Positions 24,855-33,428 of a stretch of 64,000 bases of DNA are shown one piece after another. Both the position numbers and the translations under genes were made by a program. Numbering within the stretch: the stretch's first letter is position 1; every line of letters begins with the position of its first letter. The notes under the pieces were generated by a model. It was not told the DNA's origin. It was given only the letters and a program-made list of their open reading frames with translations, and did no database searches. Source of the stretch: Actinomadura chibensis NBRC 106107 (GTDB lineage Bacteria; Actinomycetota; Actinomycetes; Streptosporangiales; Streptosporangiaceae); contig NZ_BCQP01000016.1 of NCBI RefSeq assembly GCF_001552135.1, positions 62,001 to 126,000 on the forward strand, read 5' to 3'.

Positions 24855-25862
24855 ATGACGGCGACACGCGCCTCGACAGGGGCACGCGCCAACACGGCGC
24901 TCGGCTCCGGGCTCATCTGCTATCTCGTCGTCGGCTACGTGATCGCCGCGGGCGGCGACGGCTACCTGCTGACGGTGGCCTCGCTCGCGGCGGTGAACGT
25001 GGTGCTGGCGGTCGGGTTCAGCATCGTCTACGCGCAAAGCGGGCAGTTCAGCTTCGCCACGGCGGGCCTCGCGGCGGCGGGCGCCTTCGGCTACGCCTGG
25101 TTCGCCAAGCACATGCCCGCGGAGATCGCCATGGTCGTGGCGGTCGCGGCGACGACCGTCCTCGGGCTGGCGATCCGGCTCGCGACGATCCGGCTCAGCC
25201 GGCTGTACTTCGCGATCGCGTCGGTCGCGGTCGGCGGGCTGATCACGATCGTGCTGGTCAACTGGGAGTCGCTGTCCGGCGGGGCGTCCGGGGTCGGGCC
25301 GGTCCCGGCCGTGACGTTCGGGCTGGTGGACGGCGACGAGCTCGCGGGCGTCTTCCTGGTCGCCTGGCTGCTGTCGGCGGCGGGGGTGGCCGCGGGCTCG
25401 CTGCTGTACCGGTCGGCCTGGGCCCGCGACCTGCTCGTGGTGAAGGACCTGCGGCACATCGGGCAGAACGACGGGCTGCCGATCCGGCGGCTGGAGCTGG
25501 AGGCGTACGCCGTCCACGCGGCGTTCACCGGGCTCGCCGGGGTGATGCTGGCGAGCACCGGCACGTTCATCTCCATCGCCTCGTTCGACATCTCCATGGC
25601 GCTGCAGGTCCTGATCATGGTGGTGCTCGGCGGGTCGGGCCGGGTGCTCGGCCCGGTCATCGGCGCCGCCGTCGTCACCCCGCTGCCGGAGATCCTGCAC
25701 GGGGCGGGCAAATGGTCGGGGATGGTCTACGGGATCACGCTGCTGATCGTCCTCGTGGCGCTGCCGGACGGCGTGCTCGGCCTCTGGGACCGGTTCCGCG
25801 CGTGGGCCCGCGCCCGGCTCGTCAGACCCGGGACGGTCCGGGTGGAAGGAGGCAGCCCGTGA
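24855..25862 (+). CDS. livM: ABC transporter permease, LivM type
   Basis: A 335-residue membrane permease. FSIVYAQSGQFSFATAGLAAAGAFGY and VVLGGSGRVLGPVIGAAVV match LivM. About nine hydrophobic segments are visible. Its stop overlaps the GTG start of the LivG-type gene by four bases. Confidence 0.87.
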   Translation: MTATRASTGARANTALGSGLICYLVVGYVIAAGGDGYLLTVASLAAVNVVLAVGFSIVYAQSGQFSFATAGLAAAGAFGYAWFAKHMPAEIAMVVAVAATTVLGLAIRLATIRLSRLYFAIASVAVGGLITIVLVNWESLSGGASGVGPVPAVTFGLVDGDELAGVFLVAWLLSAAGVAAGSLLYRSAWARDLLVVKDLRHIGQNDGLPIRRLELEAYAVHAAFTGLAGVMLASTGTFISIASFDISMALQVLIMVVLGGSGRVLGPVIGAAVVTPLPEILHGAGKWSGMVYGITLLIVLVALPDGVLGLWDRFRAWARARLVRPGTVRVEGGSP

Positions 25863-26644
25863 ACGCGCCGGACGTGAACGCGCTGGAGGTCAAGGACGTC
25901 AAGGTGCACTTCGGCGGCGTCTACGCGCTCAAGGGCGTGTCGCTGACGGTGCCGTCCGGGATGTGCGTGGGGCTGACCGGCCCCAACGGTTCGGGCAAGT
26001 CGACGCTGGTCAACGCGGTGACCGGGGTCGTGGACGCGGAGGGCGAGGTCCGCGCGCAGGGCACCGCGCTCCAGCTCTCCAGGCCGGGCCGCGCCGCCCG
26101 GCTCGGGCTGCGCCGCACGTACCAGACGCCGCGCGTCCACCCGAAGCTCACCGGGATCGAGAACGTCTGCACCGGGCACCGGCTGATGGCGGGGCGCAGC
26201 GCGGGCGCCGCCATGTTCCGGCGGATGCGGGCGGGCACCGCCGAGCGGGACCGGCGGCGCGACGCCGCCGCCGCGCTCGACCGGGTCGGCGGCTCCGCGG
26301 CCGCCGACGTCACCGGGGCGGTGATGACCTACGGGCAGCGGCGGCTAGTGGAGCTGGCGCGCGTGCTGGTGGCGCGGCCGCGGGTGCTGCTGCTGGACGA
26401 GCCGTCCGCCGGGCTGAACGACACGGAGGTCACCGCGCTCCGGACGCTGATCGCCGACCTCGCCGCCGAGGGCGTCGGGGTCCTGCTCATCGACCACCGG
26501 ATCTCGCTGCTCAACGAGGTCTGCGACCGGCTGGTCGTGCTGGAGGAGGGGCTCAAGCTGCACGAGGGCGAGCCCGCCGACGTCTGGCGGCACGACCGGG
26601 TCAGGGCCGCCTACATCGGGGAGTTGAACGATGCTGGAAATTGA
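25859..26644 (+). CDS. livG: ABC transporter ATPase, LivG type
   Basis: A 261-residue ATPase starting at GTG 25859, with GAAGGAGG eight bases upstream. Walker A is GPNGSGKST, the LivG-type LRRTYQTP follows, and Walker B is VLLLDEPSAGLND. The signature is reduced to MTYGQRRLVELARVL, normal for LivG. It overlaps the LivF-type gene by 14 bases. Confidence 0.88.
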   Translation: MNAPDVNALEVKDVKVHFGGVYALKGVSLTVPSGMCVGLTGPNGSGKSTLVNAVTGVVDAEGEVRAQGTALQLSRPGRAARLGLRRTYQTPRVHPKLTGIENVCTGHRLMAGRSAGAAMFRRMRAGTAERDRRRDAAAALDRVGGSAAADVTGAVMTYGQRRLVELARVLVARPRVLLLDEPSAGLNDTEVTALRTLIADLAAEGVGVLLIDHRISLLNEVCDRLVVLEEGLKLHEGEPADVWRHDRVRAAYIGELNDAGN

Positions 26645-27380
26645 GCGGCTGTCGGTCCGGTACGGGCCGGTGCGCGCGGTGGAGGGGCTGAGCCTGACCG
26701 TCGCGTCGGACGCGGCCGTCGCGGTCCTCGGGCCGAACGGCGCGGGCAAGACCTCGACGCTGCGCGCGGTGTCGGGGCTCGTCGCGCACGGCGGCAGCGT
26801 CCGGCTGGACGGCGCGGAGCTGTCGCAGCGGTCGCCGCGCCGGATCGCGAGGGCGGGCGTCGTCCACGTGCCGGAGGGGCGGCGGGTGTTCGGCAGCCTC
26901 AGCGTCGAGGAGAACCTGCGGGTCGCGACCGTGGCGGGCCGGGGCCGGCCCGCGCGGTTCTCCATCGGCGACGTGTACGACCTGCTGCCCGCGCTCGCGG
27001 CGATGCGCGGGCGCGGCGCGTGGGCGCTGTCCGGCGGCGAGCAGCAGATGCTCGCGATCGGCCGCGCCCTCGTCGCCTCGCCCGGCGTCCTGCTGCTGGA
27101 CGAGCCGTCCCTCGGCCTCGCGCCGTCGGTCGCCGACCGGATCTACGACACGTTCCGCCGGCTGAAGGGCGCGGTGGGGCTGCTGATCGTGGAGCAGGTC
27201 GCGTCCCGGGTGCTCGGGATCGCCGACACGGTCGTCGTGATGCGGGAGGGGCGTCCGGTCGGCAGCGGACCGGCGGCGGAGTTCGCCGACCCGCACCGGC
27301 TCGCCCGGCTGATGATCGGCGTCGGCGCGGACGACGGCGCCCCGGACCAGACGGAGGAGCAGCGTGCCGCCGACGTATGA
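26631..27380 (+). CDS. livF: ABC transporter ATPase, LivF type
   Basis: A 249-residue ATPase with Walker A GPNGAGKTST, signature LSGGEQQMLAIGRAL and Walker B VLLLDEPSLGLAPS. It completes the second importer. It overlaps both neighbours, and the short-chain dehydrogenase gene begins inside its last 17 bases, which ties transport and catabolism in one transcript. Confidence 0.88.
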   Translation: MLEIERLSVRYGPVRAVEGLSLTVASDAAVAVLGPNGAGKTSTLRAVSGLVAHGGSVRLDGAELSQRSPRRIARAGVVHVPEGRRVFGSLSVEENLRVATVAGRGRPARFSIGDVYDLLPALAAMRGRGAWALSGGEQQMLAIGRALVASPGVLLLDEPSLGLAPSVADRIYDTFRRLKGAVGLLIVEQVASRVLGIADTVVVMREGRPVGSGPAAEFADPHRLARLMIGVGADDGAPDQTEEQRAADV

Positions 27381-28167
27381 CGCGAAACGGCTGCTGGACG
27401 GCCGCACGGTGATCGTCTCCGGCGTCGGCCCGGGACTGGGCCGCCAGACGGCGCTGGCCGCCGCCGCGGCGGGCGCGTCGGTGGTCCTCGGCGGACGCTC
27501 GGCCGAGGCGGTCGGCAAGGTCGCCGCCGAGGTGGCCGCGACCGGTGCCCGGACGGCGCGGCTGCTCTGCGACGTCACCTCCGACGCCGACTGCCGCGCC
27601 CTGGTCGCGCTCGCCCGGCGCGAGTTCGGCGGGGTCGACTGCGTGGTGAACAACGCGTTCGCGTCCGCGCCGCACGGGACGACGCTGGAGAACGCCGACG
27701 TCGACCGGTGGCGGGAGACGATGGACGTCACCCTCTTCGGGTCGCTGCGGATGACCAAGGCGGCGCTGCCCGAGCTGCGCCGCAGCCAGGGGTCGGTCGT
27801 GTTCGTCGGCTCGCAGAGCATGCGGCGGATCAAGGCGGGCCGCGGCCCGTACGCCACGGCGAAGTCGGCGCTGGTGACGGCGGCGCAGGTGCTCGCGCGG
27901 GAGGTCGGCCCGGACGGGATCCGGGTCAACACGATCGTCCCCGGCCGGATGTGGGGCCCGTCGCTGCGCACCTACATCGACCGGCTCGCAGCCGAGCGCG
28001 GCACGAGCGCCGAGACCGAGACGCGCGGCATGGTGGCCGACAACGCGCTGCCCCGGCTGACCAGCGACGAGGAGTGCGCCCGGGTGATCGTCTTCCTGGC
28101 GTCGGACCTGTCGTACGGGATGACCGGCCAGACCGTCGACGTGAACGCGGGCGAGACGTTCCACTGA
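27364..28167 (+). CDS. Short-chain dehydrogenase/reductase (SDR)
   Basis: A 267-residue SDR. The cofactor motif is VSGVGPGLGRQTAL (about residues 16-29), NNAFASAP replaces the usual NNAG, and the catalytic Ser, Tyr and Lys are in VGSQSMRRIKAGRGPYATAKSAL. GGAGGAG precedes GTG 27364. It oxidises a hydroxyl to a ketone or the reverse, possibly the 3-hydroxyacyl step of the pathway. It overlaps the LivF-type gene. Confidence 0.88.
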   Translation: MPPTYDAKRLLDGRTVIVSGVGPGLGRQTALAAAAAGASVVLGGRSAEAVGKVAAEVAATGARTARLLCDVTSDADCRALVALARREFGGVDCVVNNAFASAPHGTTLENADVDRWRETMDVTLFGSLRMTKAALPELRRSQGSVVFVGSQSMRRIKAGRGPYATAKSALVTAAQVLAREVGPDGIRVNTIVPGRMWGPSLRTYIDRLAAERGTSAETETRGMVADNALPRLTSDEECARVIVFLASDLSYGMTGQTVDVNAGETFH

Positions 28168-28180
28168 GGAGGCGACCGGA

Positions 28181-29269
28181 TTGGACGGCGCGCGGTACAT
28201 CGTGCAGACCGGGCCGGAGGCGTACGAGCTGCGGGAACGCCCGCTGCCGGGGATCGGCGCGGACGACGCGCTGCTCGCGGTGGAGGCGTGCGGGATCTGC
28301 GGCACCGACATCGAGGTGTTCGAGGGGCGGTCCGCCGCGCGGCTCCCGCTGGTGCCGGGCCACGAGCCGGTCGGCCGCGTCGTCGCGATCGGCGCGGCGG
28401 CGCGGGCGCGGTGGCGGCTGGCGGAGGGCGACCGGGTGGCGGTCCACTCCACCCTGACCTGCGGGCGCTGCCGGACGTGCCGCGCCGGGCTGCGCGGCTG
28501 CACGGCGCCGGAGTTCGCCGACGGCACCATCTACGGGTTCCGGAGCCCGGACGTCGGGCCCGGCCTGTGGGGCGGGTTCGCGACGCACCTGTACCTGGCG
28601 CCGGAGGCGATCCTCGTCCCGGTGTCCGGGTCGGTGAGCGTGGCGGCGGCGTCGCTGTTCAACGTGCTGGCCAACGGCGTCGACTGGGCGCTCGACCTCG
28701 GCGGCGCGCGGTACGGGACGTCCGTCGCGATCCTCGGCCCCGGGCCGCGCGGGCTGGCGTCGGTGATCGCGGCGAGCGCGGCGGGCGCCGGGCCGATCGC
28801 GGTGACCGGGCTGGCCGCCGACCGCGAGCGGCTCGACCTGGCGCTGGAGCTCGGCGCCGACCACGCGATCGACGTGACGGACGAGTCCGCGGCCGAGGCC
28901 GTCCCGCGCGTGCTCGGGGAGGCGCCCGACATCGTCATCGACACCACGCCGGGGTCGCTCGCGTCCGTGACCGACGCGGTCCGGATGGCGGGGCGCAAGG
29001 GCACGGTCGTCCTCGCCGGGCTGAAGGGCGCGGACGGCCTCGCGCCGTTCCCCGTCGACCTCGCCTGCGCCAAGAGCCTGACGGTGAAGGGCGCGGTGTC
29101 GCGGTCGCTGCGCTCGATGGAGCAGGCGGTCGCGCTGATCGAGTCCGGGCGGTGGCCGCTGGAGAGGTTCGCGAGCCACGCCTACCCACTGGAGCGCGCG
29201 GAGGACGCCCTCCGCGCCCTGATGTCGGACGAGAAACCCGTACACGCGAGAATCGAGCCTTCAGCATGA
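28181..29269 (+). CDS. Zinc-binding medium-chain dehydrogenase
   Basis: A 362-residue MDR enzyme. The catalytic zinc region is CGICGTDIE and GHEPVGRV, and the structural lobe CGRCRTCRAGLRGC supplies three or four Cys ligands. The Rossmann part is GPGPRGLA. The start is TTG 28181, with GAGGAGG nine bases upstream. It may oxidise an alcohol of the same pathway; it is not close to the 6505-7575 enzyme. The stop codon overlaps the first bases of a repeat unit. Confidence 0.87.
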   Translation: MDGARYIVQTGPEAYELRERPLPGIGADDALLAVEACGICGTDIEVFEGRSAARLPLVPGHEPVGRVVAIGAAARARWRLAEGDRVAVHSTLTCGRCRTCRAGLRGCTAPEFADGTIYGFRSPDVGPGLWGGFATHLYLAPEAILVPVSGSVSVAAASLFNVLANGVDWALDLGGARYGTSVAILGPGPRGLASVIAASAAGAGPIAVTGLAADRERLDLALELGADHAIDVTDESAAEAVPRVLGEAPDIVIDTTPGSLASVTDAVRMAGRKGTVVLAGLKGADGLAPFPVDLACAKSLTVKGAVSRSLRSMEQAVALIESGRWPLERFASHAYPLERAEDALRALMSDEKPVHARIEPSA

Positions 29270-29319
29270 GCGAAGCGAACCGGGGGTCGTGGGGGGTCGT
29301 CCCCCCACATGAGACACGC
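29266..29319 (+). repeat. Junction repeat element, short copy
   Basis: A 54-base unit opens with ATGAGCGAAGCGAA, carries an 8-bp hairpin GTGGGGGG-TCGT-CCCCCCAC and ends in GC before ATG 29320. It lies at the stop/start junction of two genes and shares the opening, hairpin design and ending of the longer units at 13072 and 41718. It is 18 codons long, so the upstream ATG 29266 is in frame with the downstream gene. Confidence 0.6.
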
Positions 29320-30267
29320 ATGAGCCTTCACCCGGTAGTGGAAACGCGTTCGCACGAAGTCACGGTCCGGCGGCTGACGGACGTGACCGTCCTCGCCGAG
29401 GGGCTGGAGTTCCCCGAGGGGCCGGTGGCGCTCGGCGACGGGAGCGTGCTCGTCACCGAGATCGCGGGCGGGCGGCTGACCCGCGTCCGCCCGGACGGGA
29501 CGAAGGACGTCGCGGCCGTCACCGGCGGCGGCCCCAACGGCGCGGCGATCGGCCCGGACGGCCTCGTCTACGTGTGCAACAACGGCGGGAAATGGCCGGA
29601 CGTGTGGCAGGGCGGCCGGATGGAGCGCGTCGACCTGGACAGGGGCACTACCGAGATCCTGTTCACCCAGTGCGACGGGCGTCCGCTGTCCGGCCCGAAC
29701 GACATCGTGTTCGACGCGGAGGGCGGCTACTGGTTCACCGACACCGGCAAGATCCAGGGCCGCCGCCGCGACCTCGGCTCGCTGTTCTACGTGACGCCGG
29801 ACGGCGAGATCCAGGAGGCGATCCATCCGGCGGAGACGCCCAACGGGGTCGGGCTGTCGCCGGGCGACGGGCGGCTGTACTACGCCGAGACCGCGACGGC
29901 CCGGCTCATCGGCCGCGACCTCACCGCGCCGGGCACGCTGGACGACGCGCCGCCGCGCGACCCGTCCACCCTCACGGGCCAGCTCCCCGGGCTCGCCTAC
30001 TTCGACTCGCTCGCGCTGGACGCGGCGGGCAACGTCTGCGTCGGCACGCTGATCCAGGGCGGCGTCACGGTCATCTCCCCGGACGGCGCGCGGATCACCA
30101 AGTACCTCCTCCCGGACGAGCTGGCCGACCGGATGGTCACCAACATCTGCTTCGGGGGCCCGGACATGTCGACCGCGTACCTGACGCTGGCCGAGCACGG
30201 GCGGCTCGTCTCGTGCCCGTGGCCGGAGCCGGGCCTGCCGCTGCACTTCCAGCAGGGCGTGCGATGA
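29320..30267 (+). CDS. SMP-30/gluconolactonase-like beta-propeller
   Basis: A 315-residue six-bladed propeller of the SMP-30/LRE family. Metal-site segments EGLEFPEGPVA (Glu), GGPNGAAIGPDGLVYVCNN, LSGPNDIVFDAEGGYWFTD (Asn/Asp) and AETPNGVGLSPGDGRLYYAE are all visible. Such enzymes hydrolyse sugar or other lactones. I prefer ATG 29320; ATG 29266 would add 18 residues encoded by an inserted repeat. It is coupled to the next gene by an ATGA overlap. A lactone intermediate in the catabolic route is plausible. Confidence 0.83.
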   Translation: MSLHPVVETRSHEVTVRRLTDVTVLAEGLEFPEGPVALGDGSVLVTEIAGGRLTRVRPDGTKDVAAVTGGGPNGAAIGPDGLVYVCNNGGKWPDVWQGGRMERVDLDRGTTEILFTQCDGRPLSGPNDIVFDAEGGYWFTDTGKIQGRRRDLGSLFYVTPDGEIQEAIHPAETPNGVGLSPGDGRLYYAETATARLIGRDLTAPGTLDDAPPRDPSTLTGQLPGLAYFDSLALDAAGNVCVGTLIQGGVTVISPDGARITKYLLPDELADRMVTNICFGGPDMSTAYLTLAEHGRLVSCPWPEPGLPLHFQQGVR

Positions 30268-31442
30268 GCCGCGCGGTGCGGGTGGCGCCGTTCACGATCG
30301 ACGTCCCGCAGGCCGTGCTGGACGACCTGCGCCACCGCCTCGACCGAGCCCGCCCGGCCGACGAGGTCGCGGACGCGGGCTGGGACTACGGCACGAGCGG
30401 CCGCTACCTCGCCGAACTGGTCGAGCACTGGCGCGCGCGCTTCGACTGGCGGGCGGCCGAGAAGCGGCTGAACGCGCACGCCAACCTGCGCGCCGAGGTG
30501 GACGGCCTCGGCGTCCACGTCGTCGCCGAGCGCGGGACGGGCCCGGACCCGCTGCCGATCGTCCTCGTCCACGGCTGGCCGAGCGGCTACCTGGAGATGA
30601 CGCGGCTGATCCCGCTGCTCGCCGACCCGGCCGCGCACGGCGCGGACCCGGCGGACGCGTTCGACGTCGTCGTCCCGTCGCTGCCCGGGTTCGGCTTCTC
30701 CGACCCGCCCACGGAACGCGGCTTCGGGTACGCGCGGATGGCGGAGACCCTCGCCCGCGTCGTCGCGGACGGCCTCGGCCACCGGCGCTACGGCCTGCAC
30801 GTCACGGGGCTCGGCGCGTACGTCGGCGGGCGGATGGCGTTCGCCGACCCCGGGTCCGTGGTCGGCCTGCACACGCACGACCCGGTGCTGCTGCCGCCCG
30901 TGTCGTTCGACCCGCCGTTCCGTCCGGCGTCGGCGGCGGAGGCGCGGTTCCTCGAACGGTCGCGGGCGTGGGGCGCGGCGGAGGGCGCGTACGGCGTCCT
31001 GCACCGGACGAAGCCGTCCAGCCTGGCGCACGCGCTGAACGACTCGCCGATGGGCCTGCTGTCCTGGCTCCTCGACAAGCACCGCGCGTGGAGCGACTGC
31101 GGCGGCGACCTCGAACGCCGGTACGCCAAGGACGACCTGCTCACCGGCGCGACCCTGTACTGGGCGACCGGGAGCATCGGCTCGTCGATCCGGGTGTACT
31201 ACGAGCGGGTGCACGCCGACCCGCCGATCGCGCCGGGCAGCCGCCTGCCGGTGCCGACGGGCGTCGCGATGCCGCCGGAGCTGCCGGGCAGCCCGCCGCG
31301 CCAGGCGCCCCGCGAGATGGTCGAGCGGACGCACGACGTCCGGCACTGGGCGGAGCTTCCGGCGGGCGGGCACTTCGCGTCGTGGGAGGAGCCGGAGGCG
31401 GTCGCCGCCAGCATCCGCGCGTTCTTCCGTCCGCTGCGCTGA
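30264..31442 (+). CDS. Epoxide-hydrolase-like alpha/beta-hydrolase lacking the usual nucleophile
   Basis: A 392-residue protein with the epoxide hydrolase N-terminal (EHN) region and an alpha/beta-hydrolase core. The oxyanion motif HGWPSGYLEM, the SLPGFGFSDPP segment and the late GGHFASWEEPE with the catalytic His are present. At the nucleophile elbow, where family members have Asp in a GGDWGA-type motif, this protein reads HVTGLGAYVGG, so Asp is replaced by Gly. It may be catalytically altered or non-hydrolytic. It is coupled to the SMP-30 gene by ATGA and ends the operon at a strong terminator. Confidence 0.8.
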   Translation: MSRAVRVAPFTIDVPQAVLDDLRHRLDRARPADEVADAGWDYGTSGRYLAELVEHWRARFDWRAAEKRLNAHANLRAEVDGLGVHVVAERGTGPDPLPIVLVHGWPSGYLEMTRLIPLLADPAAHGADPADAFDVVVPSLPGFGFSDPPTERGFGYARMAETLARVVADGLGHRRYGLHVTGLGAYVGGRMAFADPGSVVGLHTHDPVLLPPVSFDPPFRPASAAEARFLERSRAWGAAEGAYGVLHRTKPSSLAHALNDSPMGLLSWLLDKHRAWSDCGGDLERRYAKDDLLTGATLYWATGSIGSSIRVYYERVHADPPIAPGSRLPVPTGVAMPPELPGSPPRQAPREMVERTHDVRHWAELPAGGHFASWEEPEAVAASIRAFFRPLR

Positions 31443-31449
31443 CCCCGCC

Positions 31450-31475
31450 CCGCTGACCCCGGGCGGGGTCAGCGG
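31450..31475. terminator. Bidirectional terminator
   Basis: A perfect 11-bp stem CCGCTGACCCC/GGGGTCAGCGG with loop GGGC lies between convergent genes. The stop codon of the - strand dehydrogenase gene is inside the right arm. Confidence 0.7.
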
Positions 31476-32524
31476 AGCCGGGCGTCGATCTCCACGCCGA
31501 GCCGGGCGGCGAGCGCGGCGAGGTCGGCGCGGACCGGGTCCGCGACCGGCACGCCGTGCTCCCGGCGCTCCCGCTCGCGCTCGGTCTCCTTCTCGCCGGG
31601 CAGCCACACGCGGTCCACGCCGGGACGGCGCGGCGCGGTGCGGATCTCCGCGCCGATCCGGTCGACGCGGCGCGCGTACCCGTCGGGGTCGGTGAACGCG
31701 CCGACGTCGATCGCGCCCAGCAGCGCGGTGTTGCCGCCGGGCTCGTGCGGGCGGTGGCCGGTCAGCTCGGCGTCCGACAGCCATCCGGCGAGGACGCCGG
31801 TCAGCAGCGTGACGCAGAGCGCGAGGCCGTACCCCTTGTACCCGGCGACGGGCAGCAGCGTCCCGCCGTCGAGGACCGCCGCCGGGTCGGTGGTCGGCCG
31901 CCCGTCGCCGTCGAGGAACGCGTCCTCGGGGAGGGGCTCGCCGCGCTGCGCGGCGACGAGGACGCGCCCCCACGTCGACACGCTCATCGCCGAGTCGTAC
32001 ACCACGGGCGGGTCGCCGGGGAACGCGAACGACAGCGGGTTGTTGCCGACCATCGGCACCGCCGCCCCGGTCGGCGCGATCAGCGCGAGCACGTTGGTCG
32101 CGGCGAGGCCGATCATGCCCTGCTCGGCGGCCGTCAGGCTGTAGTCGGCGGCGGCGCCGAAATGGTTGATGTCGCGGACGACGACCAGGCCCGCGCCGGA
32201 CGCCGCCGCCTTCCCCATCGCCAGGTCCATCGCGGCGGACGCGGCGACCGCGCCGAGCCCGTTCCCGCCGTCGAGCAGCGCCGTCGCCGGATGGTCCCGG
32301 ACGACCGTGATCTCGGGGTCTGCTTCGATCCCGCCCGCCTCGATCCGCTCCACGTACGAGCGGAGCCGGATGAGCCCGTGCGTCTCGACGCCGCGCAGGT
32401 CGGCGGTGACGAGGTTGCGCGCCACCCGCGCCGCGCCCGCCGCCGGGACGCCGACGCGCTCCAGGATGCGCGCGGCGGCGTCGGCCAGCACCTCGGCCGG
32501 GAGCGTGTTGGAGGCGATCGTCAT
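31469..32524 (-). CDS. Malate/L-lactate dehydrogenase (Ldh2 family)
   Basis: A 351-residue NAD(P)-dependent oxidoreductase of the Ldh2/malate-sulfolactate dehydrogenase family. The motifs GVETHGLIRLRSYVE, VVVRDINHFGAAADYS and NPLSFAFPGDPPVVYDSAMS are typical, and the GYKGYGLAL segment closes the cofactor domain. It oxidises a 2-hydroxy acid to a 2-oxo acid. ATG overlaps the upstream gene's stop (ATGA). It is last in a four-gene - strand operon with a FAH-type enzyme, an amidohydrolase and a CoA transferase. Confidence 0.87.
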   Translation of the reverse strand: MTIASNTLPAEVLADAAARILERVGVPAAGAARVARNLVTADLRGVETHGLIRLRSYVERIEAGGIEADPEITVVRDHPATALLDGGNGLGAVAASAAMDLAMGKAAASGAGLVVVRDINHFGAAADYSLTAAEQGMIGLAATNVLALIAPTGAAVPMVGNNPLSFAFPGDPPVVYDSAMSVSTWGRVLVAAQRGEPLPEDAFLDGDGRPTTDPAAVLDGGTLLPVAGYKGYGLALCVTLLTGVLAGWLSDAELTGHRPHEPGGNTALLGAIDVGAFTDPDGYARRVDRIGAEIRTAPRRPGVDRVWLPGEKETERERERREHGVPVADPVRADLAALAARLGVEIDARLR

Positions 32525-33369
32525 GCTGTCTCCCGGCAGGTGTTCCGAAGCGTGCCAATGCCCTCGATCTCCACCTCCACGACGTCGCCGTCGCGGAGGA
32601 GGCGGGGCGGGGTGCTCGCCATGCCGACGCCGGGCGGCGTCCCGGTCGCGATGACGTCGCCGGGCAGGAGCGTGAACGCCCGGCTGAGCCGCGCGATCAG
32701 TTCCCGGACGGAGAAGATCATGTCGGCGGTGCTCGCGTCCTGCCGGAGCTCCCCGGAGACCCGGCAGCGGACGGCGAGGTCCTGCGGGTCGGGGACCTCG
32801 TCGGCGGTGACGAGCCACGGGCCCATCGGGCAGAAGGTGTCCAGCGACTTCGCGCGGACCCACTGGCCGTCGTCGCGCTGCAGGTCGCGCGCCGACACGT
32901 CGTTCAGGCAGGTGTAGCCGAGGACGTGGCCGAGCGCGTCCCGTTCGGAGACGTGCCGCGCCGGTGCGCCGATGACGACGGCGAGCTCCGCCTCGTAGTC
33001 GACCTGCGCGGCGACCGCCGGGTCCCATTCGACGGTCTCGCCGTGCCCGCGCAGCGCGCTCGGGAACTTGGCGAACACGACGGGCTCCTTGGGGACGTCC
33101 AGCCCGCCCTCGGCCGCGTGCTCGGCGTAGTTGAGCCCGATCGCCACGATCTTGCCGGGCGCCCGGACCGGCGGCAGGAACGCCAGCCCGGCGGGGTCGG
33201 CCTCCGGCAGGTGCGGCGCGGCGGCGGCGAGCGCGGCGAGCTCGTCCGGCGTGACCGGCGCGGTCGGCAGCCGCGACCCCGCGGGGACGACGCGGACGGC
33301 CCCGCCCGCGGCGGCTCCGGCGATCGCGAGCGTGTCGGCGCCGTTCCGGCGTACTCGGGCGAGCCTCAT
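32521..33369 (-). CDS. Fumarylacetoacetate hydrolase family protein
   Basis: A 282-residue FAH-superfamily enzyme. The metal-binding Glu/Asp set is visible in VDYEAELAVVIG, the loop CLNDVSARDLQ and GDVIATGTPPGVGMA. Family members include 2-hydroxyhepta-2,4-diene-1,7-dioate isomerase, oxaloacetate decarboxylase and acylpyruvases, all acting on 2-oxo or enol acids. GGAGAG precedes ATG 33369. An operator-like palindrome 62-77 bases upstream suggests control with the other operons. Confidence 0.87.
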   Translation of the reverse strand: MRLARVRRNGADTLAIAGAAAGGAVRVVPAGSRLPTAPVTPDELAALAAAAPHLPEADPAGLAFLPPVRAPGKIVAIGLNYAEHAAEGGLDVPKEPVVFAKFPSALRGHGETVEWDPAVAAQVDYEAELAVVIGAPARHVSERDALGHVLGYTCLNDVSARDLQRDDGQWVRAKSLDTFCPMGPWLVTADEVPDPQDLAVRCRVSGELRQDASTADMIFSVRELIARLSRAFTLLPGDVIATGTPPGVGMASTPPRLLRDGDVVEVEIEGIGTLRNTCRETA

Positions 33370-33428
33370 CGTCTCTCCAGGATCCGGGGGCGAGGGCCCT
33401 TTCACGATCCCATCCCGCTCCCCGCGAG

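Noticed and set aside
12295..27380. The two LIV-type importers as a recent duplication
   Set aside because: Corresponding proteins share family motifs only and differ widely between them; gene order also differs. They look like separate, old paralogues.
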